A stretch of 64,000 nucleotides of DNA, taken from Sorangium cellulosum. GTDB taxonomy: Bacteria; Myxococcota_A; Polyangia; Polyangiales; Polyangiaceae. The position numbers and the translations under genes are program-made. The DNA lies in assembly GCF_002950945.1 (NCBI RefSeq), contig NZ_CP012673.1, positions 5,703,001 through 5,767,000 on the forward strand, written 5' to 3'. The notes under the pieces were generated by a model. That model searched no databases, was not told the DNA's origin, and worked only from the letters and a program-made list of their open reading frames with translations. Positions within the stretch are counted from its first letter, which is position 1. Each line of letters starts with the position of its first letter. Below are positions 1-7,633 of this stretch, piece after piece.

Positions 1-1300
1 GCAGCGCGACGAACGTCGCGGCCCAGCAGAGCACCATGCCGGCGCCGCCGATCAGGCCGAAGTCGCGGAACCCGCGGAACTCGGTGACGAGCAGCGAGGC
101 GTACGCCGCCGCGGCGGCGCAGCCGGCCGTGAGCGTGGGCAGCCACGTCTCGCGGTGCGCGACGCGCACGCCCTCGAGCAGGCTCGCGCCGCCGCGCCGC
201 GCCTCGAGGTAACGCGCCATGTAGATGATGCCGAAGTTGATCCCGTTGCCCGCGACGATCGAGAACAGGAACCCGGTCGCCATGTTGAGGTGGCCGATCG
301 CGAGCTCCGTGAAGCCGAACGTCCAGGCGACGCCGATGCCGATCGCGATCAGCATGGCGACGAGCGTGCGCACGCGCAGGTAGTAGAGGAACACGACCGC
401 GGCGATGAGCGCCGCGCCCGTGACGCCGACGTCGGTCAGGTCGTCGTTGATCGCCGCGTACTCGGAGATCCCGGTCTGGAGATCGCCGGCGAAGCCGTAG
501 GTGATCCCGGGGTCGAACGAGGCCGGGCCCACGCGCTCGACAGCCTCGCGCACGCGCCGGATCGCCTCGGTACCGGCGGCGAAATCGCTCGCCATGATCT
601 TCGACCGCACGGCGACGACGACGGTCTTGCCGTCCTTCGACTGGTAGTAGCCGTCGGGGTAGCGGCCCGCGTCGATCCCGTTCAGCCCGAGGCCATCCTG
701 GATGGAGCGGGCGTTCACCTCCGGCGGAGGCTCGCCGTCGTCGAGCAGCGTGCCCGTCGCCTTGCTCACCTCGTATGCGTAACGCGCCTCGATGTCGTCG
801 CGGAGCTTCGTGAGCCTGTCGAGATCGGCGTAGAGCCCGGCGCGCGGCGCGAGGTAGCGGTAGGCCTCGTGCACGCCGCTCTCGACGCTGCCGACCCACG
901 GCGACCCGATCCGCTCGATCTCGGGCACGAGCGCGTCGGCGGCCTTCTGGAGCGCGCCGGTCTGCGTGCGCTCGCCGCCCTGGAGCACGACGAAGAGCGT
1001 GGACACGCCGGCCGTCCTGGCCGCGACCCGGTCGAGCTCCTGCACGCTCGGCCGCGATTCCGGCAGGAGCGACTCGAACCCCGTGAGCACGCTGAGCCGC
1101 GTCGCGAAGAAGAGGGCGACGGCCGTGAGGAGCCCGGCCACGAGCAGCGGCAGCGCGGGGCGGTTCACCTGGAGCTCGGCGAGGCGCGCGGCGAACCCGC
1201 CGCCCTTCGAGGGAGGCGGCGCGGCGGGAGGGGATGGCTCTCGGGACATCGAGGTCGACGCGCGAGGCGTCGTGGGCGGTGGCATCGGCGAGGAGGTCAT
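1..1300 (-). CDS. MMPL/RND-family membrane transporter, N-terminal part (truncated by window edge)
   Basis: Reading the minus strand gives an open frame from an ATG at 1300 (in-frame alternatives at 1285 and 1249) to the window edge, about 433 residues. A Pro-rich cytoplasmic tail is followed by a first membrane segment, then a roughly 200-residue extracytoplasmic domain rich in charged residues, then several closely packed membrane segments that include the stretches LIAIGIGVAWTFGF and FLFSIVAGNGINFGIIYMARYLE. This arrangement (TM1, large periplasmic loop, TM2-6 with a conserved G-x-G-x-N-F motif) is that of the MMPL/RND superfamily (hopanoid or lipid exporters and relatives). The C-terminal half lies outside the window. 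The gene is divergent from the HAD phosphatase. No strong ribosome binding site marks any of the three starts, so the start is uncertain. The substrate cannot be inferred. Confidence 0.8.
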   Translation of the reverse strand, partial: MTSSPMPPPTTPRASTSMSREPSPPAAPPPSKGGGFAARLAELQVNRPALPLLVAGLLTAVALFFATRLSVLTGFESLLPESRPSVQELDRVAARTAGVSTLFVVLQGGERTQTGALQKAADALVPEIERIGSPWVGSVESGVHEAYRYLAPRAGLYADLDRLTKLRDDIEARYAYEVSKATGTLLDDGEPPPEVNARSIQDGLGLNGIDAGRYPDGYYQSKDGKTVVVAVRSKIMASDFAAGTEAIRRVREAVERVGPASFDPGITYGFAGDLQTGISEYAAINDDLTDVGVTGAALIAAVVFLYYLRVRTLVAMLIAIGIGVAWTFGFTELAIGHLNMATGFLFSIVAGNGINFGIIYMARYLEARRGGASLLEGVRVAHRETWLPTLTAGCAAAAAYASLLVTEFRGFRDFGLIGGAGMVLCWAATFVAL

Positions 1301-1408
1301 GGACGACGTGAGGGATCCGTGGCTGAGGGGGAGGAGCCCCGAAGCAGGCCGGCTTCTAGGGGTCCGATCCGCGAAGGACCAGCGCGGCGCCGGTGATAGT
1401 CTCCGCGC

Positions 1409-2071
1409 ATGCCGCAGTCGCCCACGAAGGCCGTTCTCTGGGATCTCGATGGAACGCTGGTCGACTCCAGCGAGCTGCACTTCATCGCCTGGCGCGAGGC
1501 GCTCGCGGCCGAGGGGCGCCCCTACGGCCGCGCCGACCATGACGCGGTGTTCGGGATGCGCAACGACGATCTGCTGCGCCGCCTGCTCGATCCCGAGATC
1601 TCCGGCGCCGAGGTCGCCCGCATCGCGGGCGCGAAGGAGCGGCATTACCGGCAGCTCGTCGCGGCGTCGGGCATCGAGCCGCTGCCCGGCGTGCGCACGT
1701 GGCTGAGCGCGCTCGCGGCGGCCGGCTTCAGGATGGCGATCGCCTCCTCTGCGCCGCGCGAGAACCTCGACGTCATCCTCGCGGCCGCGCAGATCGAGGG
1801 CGTCTTCGACGCGGTGATCAGCAGCGAGGAGGTCTCGCACGGCAAGCCGCACCCCGCGGTCTTCCTCCGGGCGGCCGAGCGTGTCGGCGTCCCGCCGTCC
1901 CGGTGTGTCGTCGTGGAGGACGCGCCCGCCGGCGTGCTCGCGGGCAAGCGCGGCGGCATGAAGGTGATCGGCGTGGGCCCCCGCCACGGGGAGCTCGGCG
2001 CCGACGTCTCCGTCGAGCGCCTCGACCAGCTCCCGGTCGACACGTTCGAGCGCCTGCTGCCCCAGCCCTGA
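1409..2071 (+). CDS. HAD-superfamily hydrolase, beta-phosphoglucomutase-like
   Basis: This 220-residue protein is full length for a HAD subfamily I phosphatase or phosphomutase. Motif I is WDLDGTLVDS, with the nucleophile Asp12 and the acid/base Asp14. Motif II is the Ser in IASSAP. Motif III is the Lys in HGKPHP, and motif IV is the acidic pair in VVVEDAPAG. A helical cap follows motif I, as in beta-phosphoglucomutase and related sugar-phosphate phosphatases. The protein should be cytoplasmic and Mg-dependent. The substrate is not determined by sequence; candidates are sugar phosphates or phosphoglycolate. The gene stands alone and is divergent from the transporter. Confidence 0.85.
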   Translation: MPQSPTKAVLWDLDGTLVDSSELHFIAWREALAAEGRPYGRADHDAVFGMRNDDLLRRLLDPEISGAEVARIAGAKERHYRQLVAASGIEPLPGVRTWLSALAAAGFRMAIASSAPRENLDVILAAAQIEGVFDAVISSEEVSHGKPHPAVFLRAAERVGVPPSRCVVVEDAPAGVLAGKRGGMKVIGVGPRHGELGADVSVERLDQLPVDTFERLLPQP

Positions 2072-2213
2072 TCCTTCCTGACCTCCCGTCCCCCCAGCCG
2101 ATCCACCGCTCCTCCTTACTTCCCCTTCAAAGTCCAACGGTGAGCGCCGGCGGGTGGGCCGCGCGGCGGGGGCGGGCGGGCGCGTCGAGCACCGACCAAG
2201 GTGCCATAAGGTC

Positions 2214-2420
2214 TCAGGAGGCTCGAGGCTGCAGGCGCGCCTTGTGTGGCGCGCAACGAAACGTTCCAGCTGGCGAGGCCCGAAGGGAGACATGCCGGGC
2301 GGTGTTCTCAGCGCAAGCTCCCCTGTCCCAGCCTGTCGGCAGGGCCAGCACCGCGATGAGCAGGGCGAACGCCGCGGGTGAGCCTGGCCGCTCGGGCGCC
2401 TGAGAGCTGTCTCGTACCAT
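2214..2420 (-). CDS. Small putative exported protein, possibly truncated
   Basis: This is a 68-codon frame starting MVRDSSQAPE. Its ATG at 2420 is preceded by a strong ribosome binding site (GGAGGAGA, about eight bases upstream). After a short N-region there is a hydrophobic stretch (AAFALLIAVLALPTG), then a polar remainder with two cysteines. It looks like a secreted peptide or the 5' end of a truncated gene. It is divergent from the LysR gene with 91 bp between the starts, the usual place for a LysR target. No family is recognised. The good ribosome binding site is the main evidence; a chance frame is possible. Confidence 0.4.
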   Translation of the reverse strand: MVRDSSQAPERPGSPAAFALLIAVLALPTGWDRGACAENTARHVSLRASPAGTFRCAPHKARLQPRAS

Positions 2421-2511
2421 CAGGTCTTCTCCTCCTCGGATCACCCTATCGAGCCGCGCCGCACGCGGATGGCCGAAGGTGGTCACCCCTGGATAGAATG
2501 CGGACACCGCA

Positions 2512-3417
2512 ATGGATCTCGAACAGCTGCGCGCCTTCATCGCGGTCGTGGAGGCCGGGTCGTACCTTGGCGCCGCGCGCGCCCTCGGCACCTCGCGCAC
2601 GACGCTCCGGCGCCACGTCGCGTCGCTCGAGGCGCACGCCGGCGTCCTGCTGCTCGAGAACGTGCGACAGGGCGTCCTGCCGACCGAGGCGGGGCAGGTG
2701 CTCGCCAAGAAAGGGCGCGGGATGATGCAGGAGGCCGCCGCGCTCCTGGCCTCCATCCGGGAGGTGGGCAACGCTCCCTCGGGCACCTTGCGGATCATCT
2801 TGCCCGTGGGGCTGCCGCCGCACGTGCTCACGCCGCTCTTCGCCGCCGTGCGCGGCGCTTACCCGAAGCTCAACTTCCACTGCCGCTTCAGCAACGACCC
2901 GCTGGGCGAGACGCTGTCGGACGTCGACATCGCCGTCCACTTCGGCGAGGACGCGCCGGAAGGACACTGGATATCGCACATCGTCCTGCGCGTCCGCGAG
3001 TGGCTGATCGCGGGCCGCACGTACCTGGAGCGCCGCGGCACGCCCCGGACCATCGAGGACCTGAAACACCACGAGCTGTTCGCGTGGCAGGCCCCCGGCG
3101 AGGACGCGTGCGTGTGGCGGACACGCAAGGGCGCGCCCTTCACCGTCAAGCCGACCCTCGTCGCGACGGACATCCACTTTATCCGCCATTGCTGCATCGC
3201 CGGGCTGGGCATCGGCCTGGTGCCCGACGCGCTCCTGCCCGATCCCGGCCTGGGCCCGGAGGTGCTCGTCCCGGTCCTGCCCGACATGGTCGGGCAGGAG
3301 AGGCCAGTGCGGATCAGCGTGCCGGCGGTGCTCTCGGAGATCCCCAAGGTGAAGTGGGTCCTCGATCACATGCGCGCCTCGATGGAGCACCTGCACCAGG
3401 GTGCCCGAGGGCGGTAG
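2512..3417 (+). CDS. LysR-family transcriptional regulator
   Basis: This 301-residue protein has the LysR layout. An N-terminal winged helix-turn-helix (residues 1-60, MDLEQLRAFIAVVEAGSYLG then ARALGTSRTTLRRHVASLE) is followed by a linker helix and a periplasmic-binding-protein-like effector domain (about 90-290). The recognition helix reads RTTLRRHV instead of the more common QSAVSRQI, but the spacing is typical. Length and domain order match the family. The immediately divergent small exported frame at 2214-2420 is the likely target, and autoregulation from the same 91-bp gap is expected for this family. The effector is unknown. Confidence 0.9.
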   Translation: MDLEQLRAFIAVVEAGSYLGAARALGTSRTTLRRHVASLEAHAGVLLLENVRQGVLPTEAGQVLAKKGRGMMQEAAALLASIREVGNAPSGTLRIILPVGLPPHVLTPLFAAVRGAYPKLNFHCRFSNDPLGETLSDVDIAVHFGEDAPEGHWISHIVLRVREWLIAGRTYLERRGTPRTIEDLKHHELFAWQAPGEDACVWRTRKGAPFTVKPTLVATDIHFIRHCCIAGLGIGLVPDALLPDPGLGPEVLVPVLPDMVGQERPVRISVPAVLSEIPKVKWVLDHMRASMEHLHQGARGR

Positions 3418-3512
3418 GCGCACGGCGCGCCCGGGAGCTACGGCGCAAGCGCGCGCGGGGCGCCGGCGGATAGGACTGCTGCGGGAAGTTGCTTTGGATC
3501 AGCAGAAAAAGC

Positions 3513-3600
3513 GCCAAGACGCCAAGGACGCCAAGGACGCCAAGGACGCCAAGGACGCCAAGATATCTCTTCTTCTCTTGGCGTCCTTGGCGCCTTGGCG
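3513..3600. repeat. 9-bp tandem repeats forming a long hairpin, terminator-like
   Basis: Four perfect 9-bp units GCCAAGGAC (3521-3556) are flanked by partial copies. Inverted copies follow (3577-3600). Bases 3547-3563 and 3576-3592 form a perfect 17-bp stem with a 12-base pyrimidine-rich loop. The structure lies between the convergent ends of the LysR gene (3417) and the lipoprotein gene (3636), so it could act as a bidirectional terminator or transcript stabiliser. There is no T-tract. Confidence 0.75.
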
Positions 3601-3635
3601 GCTCATCTCTCGCTTCGAGCGACGTGATCGATCTT

Positions 3636-4397
3636 CTAGCTGCCCTGCGGAGGGGAACCAGCGTCGCCCCCTCCGGCTCGGGGGGGCTTGGGAGCGCCGC
3701 CTGCGCCCGCGTCGCGCGCCGCGCCCCCGCCACGAGGGGGGCCCGCGTCCGCCGGGGCGGTCGCCGCACCGGCAGCGCCGGCGTCGACGGCGCCCGCGTC
3801 CGCAGCGCCCGCCTCAACAGCGGTCGTATCGGCGGCGCCGGCGTCGTCAGCGCCCGCGTCGGCGGCGGCCTGCTCGGCGCCGGCAGCGCCCAGGGTGGGC
3901 GGCTCGGCGGGCGGGACCTCGCTTTCCCAGCACTCCGGCTTCGGCGGCGCGACGAACTGGACCGTGCGCGACGCGGCGTCGCCCTTCCTCGTGACGAGCT
4001 TGTCGGTCTTGTACACGGTCGCATTGCCGCACGCGTACTCGGCCGTGTCCTTCGTGTCGCGGCCCAGCGACAGCGCCCGGGGGGCGCGCTGGTTCTCGCA
4101 CTGCGCCCACTCGATCTCGTACTCGGCGTCGTCGTTGGCGAGCAGGATGCGGCTGCCCGGCTCGTCCTTCGACCGGCGGCCGTCCAGCGTCGCCCGGGTG
4201 ACCGGGGTCTTGCCGTCGCGCACCGTCAGCGTGACCGGGAAGCGAAGGCTGCCGCGCATGACCGCGCGCGTCGCGCCGACCTCGAAGTCGGGGCAGATGG
4301 GCTCGCCTTCGATCGGCGACGGGGTGGGCGGGCCGCCGCACGCGGCGCCGAAGAGGACCAGGAAGGTGAGGGCTCGAGCCCGAGGGCGGAGGTTCAC
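3636..4397 (-). CDS. Lipoprotein of unknown function with Ala/Asp/Gly-rich C-terminus
   Basis: A 253-residue protein starting at GTG 4397. The signal peptide ends in a lipobox (LFGAAC, Cys20), so it should be lipidated and exported. Residues about 30-165 form a compact, mixed domain with four cysteines (for example GEPICPDF, WAQCENQ, EYACGN, KPECWES). The last 85 residues are a low-complexity Ala/Asp/Gly/Pro tail. I recognise no family. Nearest neighbour on the same strand is the EVE-domain gene, whose stop is 33 bp upstream of this start, so the two may be cotranscribed. The function is unknown. Confidence 0.75.
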   Translation of the reverse strand: MNLRPRARALTFLVLFGAACGGPPTPSPIEGEPICPDFEVGATRAVMRGSLRFPVTLTVRDGKTPVTRATLDGRRSKDEPGSRILLANDDAEYEIEWAQCENQRAPRALSLGRDTKDTAEYACGNATVYKTDKLVTRKGDAASRTVQFVAPPKPECWESEVPPAEPPTLGAAGAEQAAADAGADDAGAADTTAVEAGAADAGAVDAGAAGAATAPADAGPPRGGGAARDAGAGGAPKPPRAGGGDAGSPPQGS

Positions 4398-4430
4398 GCC
4401 GGGGATTAGTCGTTACCCAGGGCGCCCGCG

Positions 4431-4856
4431 TCAAGCGATCTTGGTCTTGCCCAGCTTCAGCACCCGATCGAAGTGCTCCTTCGAGACGGGCACGACGCTC
4501 AGGCGGGACCGCTTCAAGAGCGCGATCTCCACCAGCGACTCGTCGCCGCGGATCGTGTCGAGCGTCACCTGCACCTTGAGCGGGGCGACCGGCTCGATGT
4601 CGACGACGCTCCAGTCCTCCTCCGCATCGGCCGTCGGATCCGGATACGCTTCGCGCTTGACTCGCGCCACGCCCGCGACCGCCATGCCCTCGACCGAGTG
4701 GTAGAAGAGCACGAGATCGCCCTGCTTCATGGCCCGCATGTTGTTGCGCGCCTCGAAGTTCCGGACGCCGTCCCACATCGTCTGGCCGTCGCGTACGAGC
4801 TGCGCGAACGAATATTTTTGAGGCTCGCTCTTGATCAGCCAGTAACGGCGAGACAT
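4431..4856 (-). CDS. EVE-domain (PUA-like) protein
   Basis: This 141-residue protein consists of one EVE domain. It begins with the diagnostic YWLIKSEPQKYSFAQL motif, followed by WDGVRNFEARNNMRAMKQGDLVLFYHS and a C-terminal region that matches the THYN1/YcfA-like bacterial members in order and length. EVE domains belong to the PUA-like fold and bind modified bases in DNA or RNA. Bacterial versions are often found with restriction or RNA-modification genes, but no such partner is adjacent here. The start at 4856 has a GGGAGA-type ribosome binding site eight bases upstream. Confidence 0.9.
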   Translation of the reverse strand: MSRRYWLIKSEPQKYSFAQLVRDGQTMWDGVRNFEARNNMRAMKQGDLVLFYHSVEGMAVAGVARVKREAYPDPTADAEEDWSVVDIEPVAPLKVQVTLDTIRGDESLVEIALLKRSRLSVVPVSKEHFDRVLKLGKTKIA

Positions 4857-4959
4857 GCACGATCTCCCGGGAGGGCATGGGGCGGCGCCGGCTCAGCCGG
4901 CGCGCTCCATCCTCGACGGACAGCCCGTCGACGTGACCGGCTACCCTAGCACCGCCCGT

Positions 4960-5297
4960 TCACTCGGTGATCACGATCTTGGCGCCGCCGGGCGCGAGCC
5001 GCGCGACCTCGTCGAGATCGTCGTCGTCGAGCGATCAGGAACCGATGGAACAGCCCGTCGCCCATCGCCCCTCGATGCGGCCGGCCGGCGACCCGGCAGG
5101 CGCCGACCGGCGTCCGGCGGCGCTGGGCTGGCGGATCTTTCCTGGCCGGCGGTCGCGGGCGGGGCGGCGAGGGCAAGGGGAGCGGCGAGCGACGCCGCGG
5201 CGAGGGCGGCAGGGGCCGGAGGATCGTGCACGGCCGTCGGCGCCGCGCGACGGGCTGTGACGCCCGAGCGGGGTCTGCCGTATTCTCGATGGCGCAC
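4960..5297 (-). pseudogene. Remnant of an exported L,D-transpeptidase (YkuD-like), frameshifted
   Basis: Reading the minus strand from 5297, one frame encodes a signal-peptide-like segment (ALAAASLAAPLALAAPPATAG). A second frame encodes GRIEGRWATGCSIGS. A third frame, running to the stop at 4960, encodes LDDDDLDEVARLAPGGAKIV. The last two pieces, joined, resemble the end of an L,D-transpeptidase catalytic domain: Gly-Cys with the catalytic Cys, then an acidic turn and a 'LxPGGxxIVI' terminal strand. The middle of the domain, including the conserved His, is absent. I infer a decayed gene with an internal deletion plus at least one frameshift. A chance resemblance is possible because each piece is short. 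Confidence 0.4.
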
Positions 5298-5329
5298 GTC
5301 ACACTCCGCGGCCGCGGCGCGATGCAGCC

Positions 5330-6433
5330 GTGATGAGCACGCCGATGACGCCGATGATCACCGAGCCTCCCTCCCCCGCGACGACCCCCCTGGCGGAACC
5401 AGGGCTCCGCCGTTCCCTCGAGGAGTTCGTCCGGCGGCGGGTGCCCAGCGCGGAGGTCGACGACGTGGTGCAGACCGTCCTCTGCGACGCGCTCGCGTCG
5501 CCGGCGCGGCCGACCGATCCGTCGGAGCTCCGGCGCTGGCTGCTCGGGATCGCGCGCCACAAGGTCGCCGACCACCACCGGCGGGCGTCGCGCGAGGCGG
5601 CGACGGAGCTGCCGGATCTGCCGGTGGGGCCGCCGCCGGTCGAGGCGCGGGAGCTCGCGCGCTGGGCCGAGGAGCAGGCGTCCTCCAGCCGCGACGCCCA
5701 GCAGACGCTCGCGTGGATGGCGCGCGAGGGGGAAGGGGAGAAGCTCGAGAGCATCGCCGCCGAGGCGCAGGTGCCCGCCGCCCGGGTGCGCCAGCGCGTG
5801 TCGCGGATGCGGCGCTGGATGCGCGAGCGCTGGCGCGCGGAGCTCGCCGCGGTCGCGGCGCTCGCGCTGCTCGCCCTCGTGCTCGCGCGGCTCCTCCGGC
5901 CGGCCGACGATCCGCCCGAGGTCGCGCCCCTGCCCGAGCCGCCGCCGATCGCCCCGCCGGCCGAGGTGCCGCCGTCGCGCGAGCGGCTCGACCGCGCGCG
6001 CGCGCTCCGGGCCGAGGCGCTGCGCGCCTGCGACGAGGCAGCGTGGCGCCCGTGCCTCGATCGGCTCGACGAGGCGGCGCGGCTCGATCCGGCAGGCGAC
6101 GGCGCGCCGGACGTCGCGGCGGCGCGGCGGCGCGCGCTCGGAGCGCTCCGCGCGCCCGAGGAGACGCGCCCGGTCGCGCCCGCGCCGGAGACCACCGCCC
6201 CGGCGCCGAGCCTCCGCCGGAACGACACGCCCGATGCGAAGGACACCGACACGACGACGCGCGACGTGGGCCCGTCGCCTCAGCCAACCACCACCACCAG
6301 GGTGGCTCCGCCGCCCGCGGTGCCGTCCACGAAGGTGCCCGCGTCGAAGCCGGTCAGGCCGACGAAGAGCGGGCTTGACCTGAAGAAAAGCAGCGCGCTC
6401 GACGCGGCGGATCTCTCGTCCAGCCGAAAGTAG
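5330..6433 (+). CDS. ECF-type sigma factor fused to a transmembrane segment and Pro-rich extracytoplasmic domain
   Basis: A 367-residue protein starts at GTG 5330 or, more likely, ATG 5333. Residues about 25-90 look like sigma-70 region 2 (SLEEFVRRRVPSAEVDDVVQTVL, then LRRWLLGIARHKVADHHRR). Residues about 118-165 look like region 4 (a helix-turn-helix around LESIAAEAQVPAARVRQRVSRM). A single strong membrane segment follows (AAVAALALLALVLARLL). The remaining 180 residues contain a short helical stretch resembling one TPR and a Pro/Thr-rich tail. The layout implies a sigma factor tethered to the membrane with a sensor tail outside. No separate anti-sigma gene is next to it. The OmpA-type lipoprotein gene downstream is a plausible partner. 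Confidence 0.75.
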   Translation: MMSTPMTPMITEPPSPATTPLAEPGLRRSLEEFVRRRVPSAEVDDVVQTVLCDALASPARPTDPSELRRWLLGIARHKVADHHRRASREAATELPDLPVGPPPVEARELARWAEEQASSSRDAQQTLAWMAREGEGEKLESIAAEAQVPAARVRQRVSRMRRWMRERWRAELAAVAALALLALVLARLLRPADDPPEVAPLPEPPPIAPPAEVPPSRERLDRARALRAEALRACDEAAWRPCLDRLDEAARLDPAGDGAPDVAAARRRALGALRAPEETRPVAPAPETTAPAPSLRRNDTPDAKDTDTTTRDVGPSPQPTTTTRVAPPPAVPSTKVPASKPVRPTKSGLDLKKSSALDAADLSSSRK

Positions 6434-6580
6434 AGGGCCGAGCCGCTCGAAGGCTCGCCGCCGGGGGCGGAAGCGTCGGTGCGCCGCGCGGCGAGATTGC
6501 CTCTCGCAGTTTCCGGCGTGGTCGTCTACACACGCTGGCGCTCGGCGAGAGGTAGGACGCCAAGGAGAGGAGACCAGGAA

Positions 6581-7633
6581 ATGCGAACCACGAGATGGCT
6601 GGGAATGGCATTCACCGTATCGCTGCTCGCCGCGAGCGCTGGCTGCGCGCGTGAGCCCCAGGTGCAGCCCGCGACGCCGGCGCCGCCGGCGCCCCCGCCG
6701 GCGCCGCCGGCGCCGCCGCCGCCTCCCCCGGACGCGGACGCGGACGGCGTGATCGACGACGGGACGGACAAGTGCGTCGCCGAGAAGGAGGACAACCTCC
6801 CGCCGGACGCGAAGGACGGCTGCAAGTCGACCGACCCGGACGGCGACGGCCTCGTGGCCGACGCCGACAAGTGCCCGAACGAGGGGGAGGTCAAGAACAA
6901 CTACAAGGACGACGACGGCTGCCCCGACGCCCCGCGGGTCGTCGTCGACAGGAACGAGGTGAAGCTCAACGAGAAGGTCGCCTTCGTCGCCGGGAAGGCC
7001 GATCTCGACCCTGCCTCGCAGGAGCTCCTCGCCAACATCGCCCAGGTCATCAAGGAGAACCCGCAGATCGAGTTCGTCGAGGTCGCGGCTTACTCCGAGA
7101 AGGTCGGGAACGACGCCGCCACCGTGACGCTCACGAAGAAGCGCGCGGACGCGGTGGTGAAGGCCCTCATCTCGCTCGGCGTCGAGAAGAACCGGATGAG
7201 GTCCGCTGGCTACGGCGCGCACTGCGCGTTCGACGCGGGCGAGACCGAGGAAGCCAAGGAGAAGAACCGCCGGGTCGAGATCAAGATCATGCGGTTCGAG
7301 GGCAAGGACACCGGCGTCGAGCTGGCCTGCGCCGCGGCCGTCACCAAGGGCCTCAAGCCGGCCGGCGTGCCCGCCACCGCGCCGAAGGGCGCCGCGAAGG
7401 GCTCGGACCCGAAGCCGGTGGACGCGAAGCCCGCCGCCGCGGCCACGAAGCCGGCGGACGCGAAGCCGGTGGACGCGAAGCCCGCCGCCGCGGCCACGAA
7501 GCCCGCGGAGGCGAAGCCGGCGGACGCGGCGAAGCCCGCGGAGGCGAAGCCCGCCGCCGCGGCCACGAAGCCGGCGGACGCGAAGCCCGCGGAGGCGAAG
7601 CCGGCCGAGACGAAGCCCGCTAGCGTGAAGTAG
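6581..7633 (+). CDS. OmpA-family outer membrane lipoprotein with calcium-binding-type repeats
   Basis: The start is ATG 6581, chosen because AGGAGAGGAG lies just upstream. The 350-residue product has a lipoprotein signal (LLAASAGC, Cys22), a Pro/Ala linker, and a thrombospondin-type-3-like acidic segment (DADADGVIDDGTD, DPDGDGLVADADKCP). An OmpA peptidoglycan-binding domain follows at about residues 115-245, with the typical KKRADAVVKALISLGV, RMRSAGYG and NRRVEIKI motifs. The C-terminus is a run of KPADAKP/KPAAAAT units. It probably anchors the outer membrane to peptidoglycan. Its 3' end overlaps the convergent 1475-residue gene by 14 bp. Confidence 0.92.
   Translation: MRTTRWLGMAFTVSLLAASAGCAREPQVQPATPAPPAPPPAPPAPPPPPPDADADGVIDDGTDKCVAEKEDNLPPDAKDGCKSTDPDGDGLVADADKCPNEGEVKNNYKDDDGCPDAPRVVVDRNEVKLNEKVAFVAGKADLDPASQELLANIAQVIKENPQIEFVEVAAYSEKVGNDAATVTLTKKRADAVVKALISLGVEKNRMRSAGYGAHCAFDAGETEEAKEKNRRVEIKIMRFEGKDTGVELACAAAVTKGLKPAGVPATAPKGAAKGSDPKPVDAKPAAAATKPADAKPVDAKPAAAATKPAEAKPADAAKPAEAKPAAAATKPADAKPAEAKPAETKPASVK
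7411..7628 (+). repeat. Coding tandem repeats for the Lys-Pro-Ala-rich tail of the OmpA lipoprotein
   Basis: The 3' end of the OmpA-type gene is made of related 12-15 base units (GCGAAGCCGGCGGAC and variants) encoding KPADAKP, KPVDAKP and KPAAAAT blocks. A longer unit of about 60 bases (DAKPVDAKPAAAATKPA) is repeated. Such tails are expected to be extended and to vary in length between strains. Confidence 0.7.

Noticed and set aside
3314..4024. Minus-strand frame through the nine-base repeats (Gly-Val-Leu repeats)
   Set aside because: It overlaps the lipoprotein gene in another frame and has no independent support.
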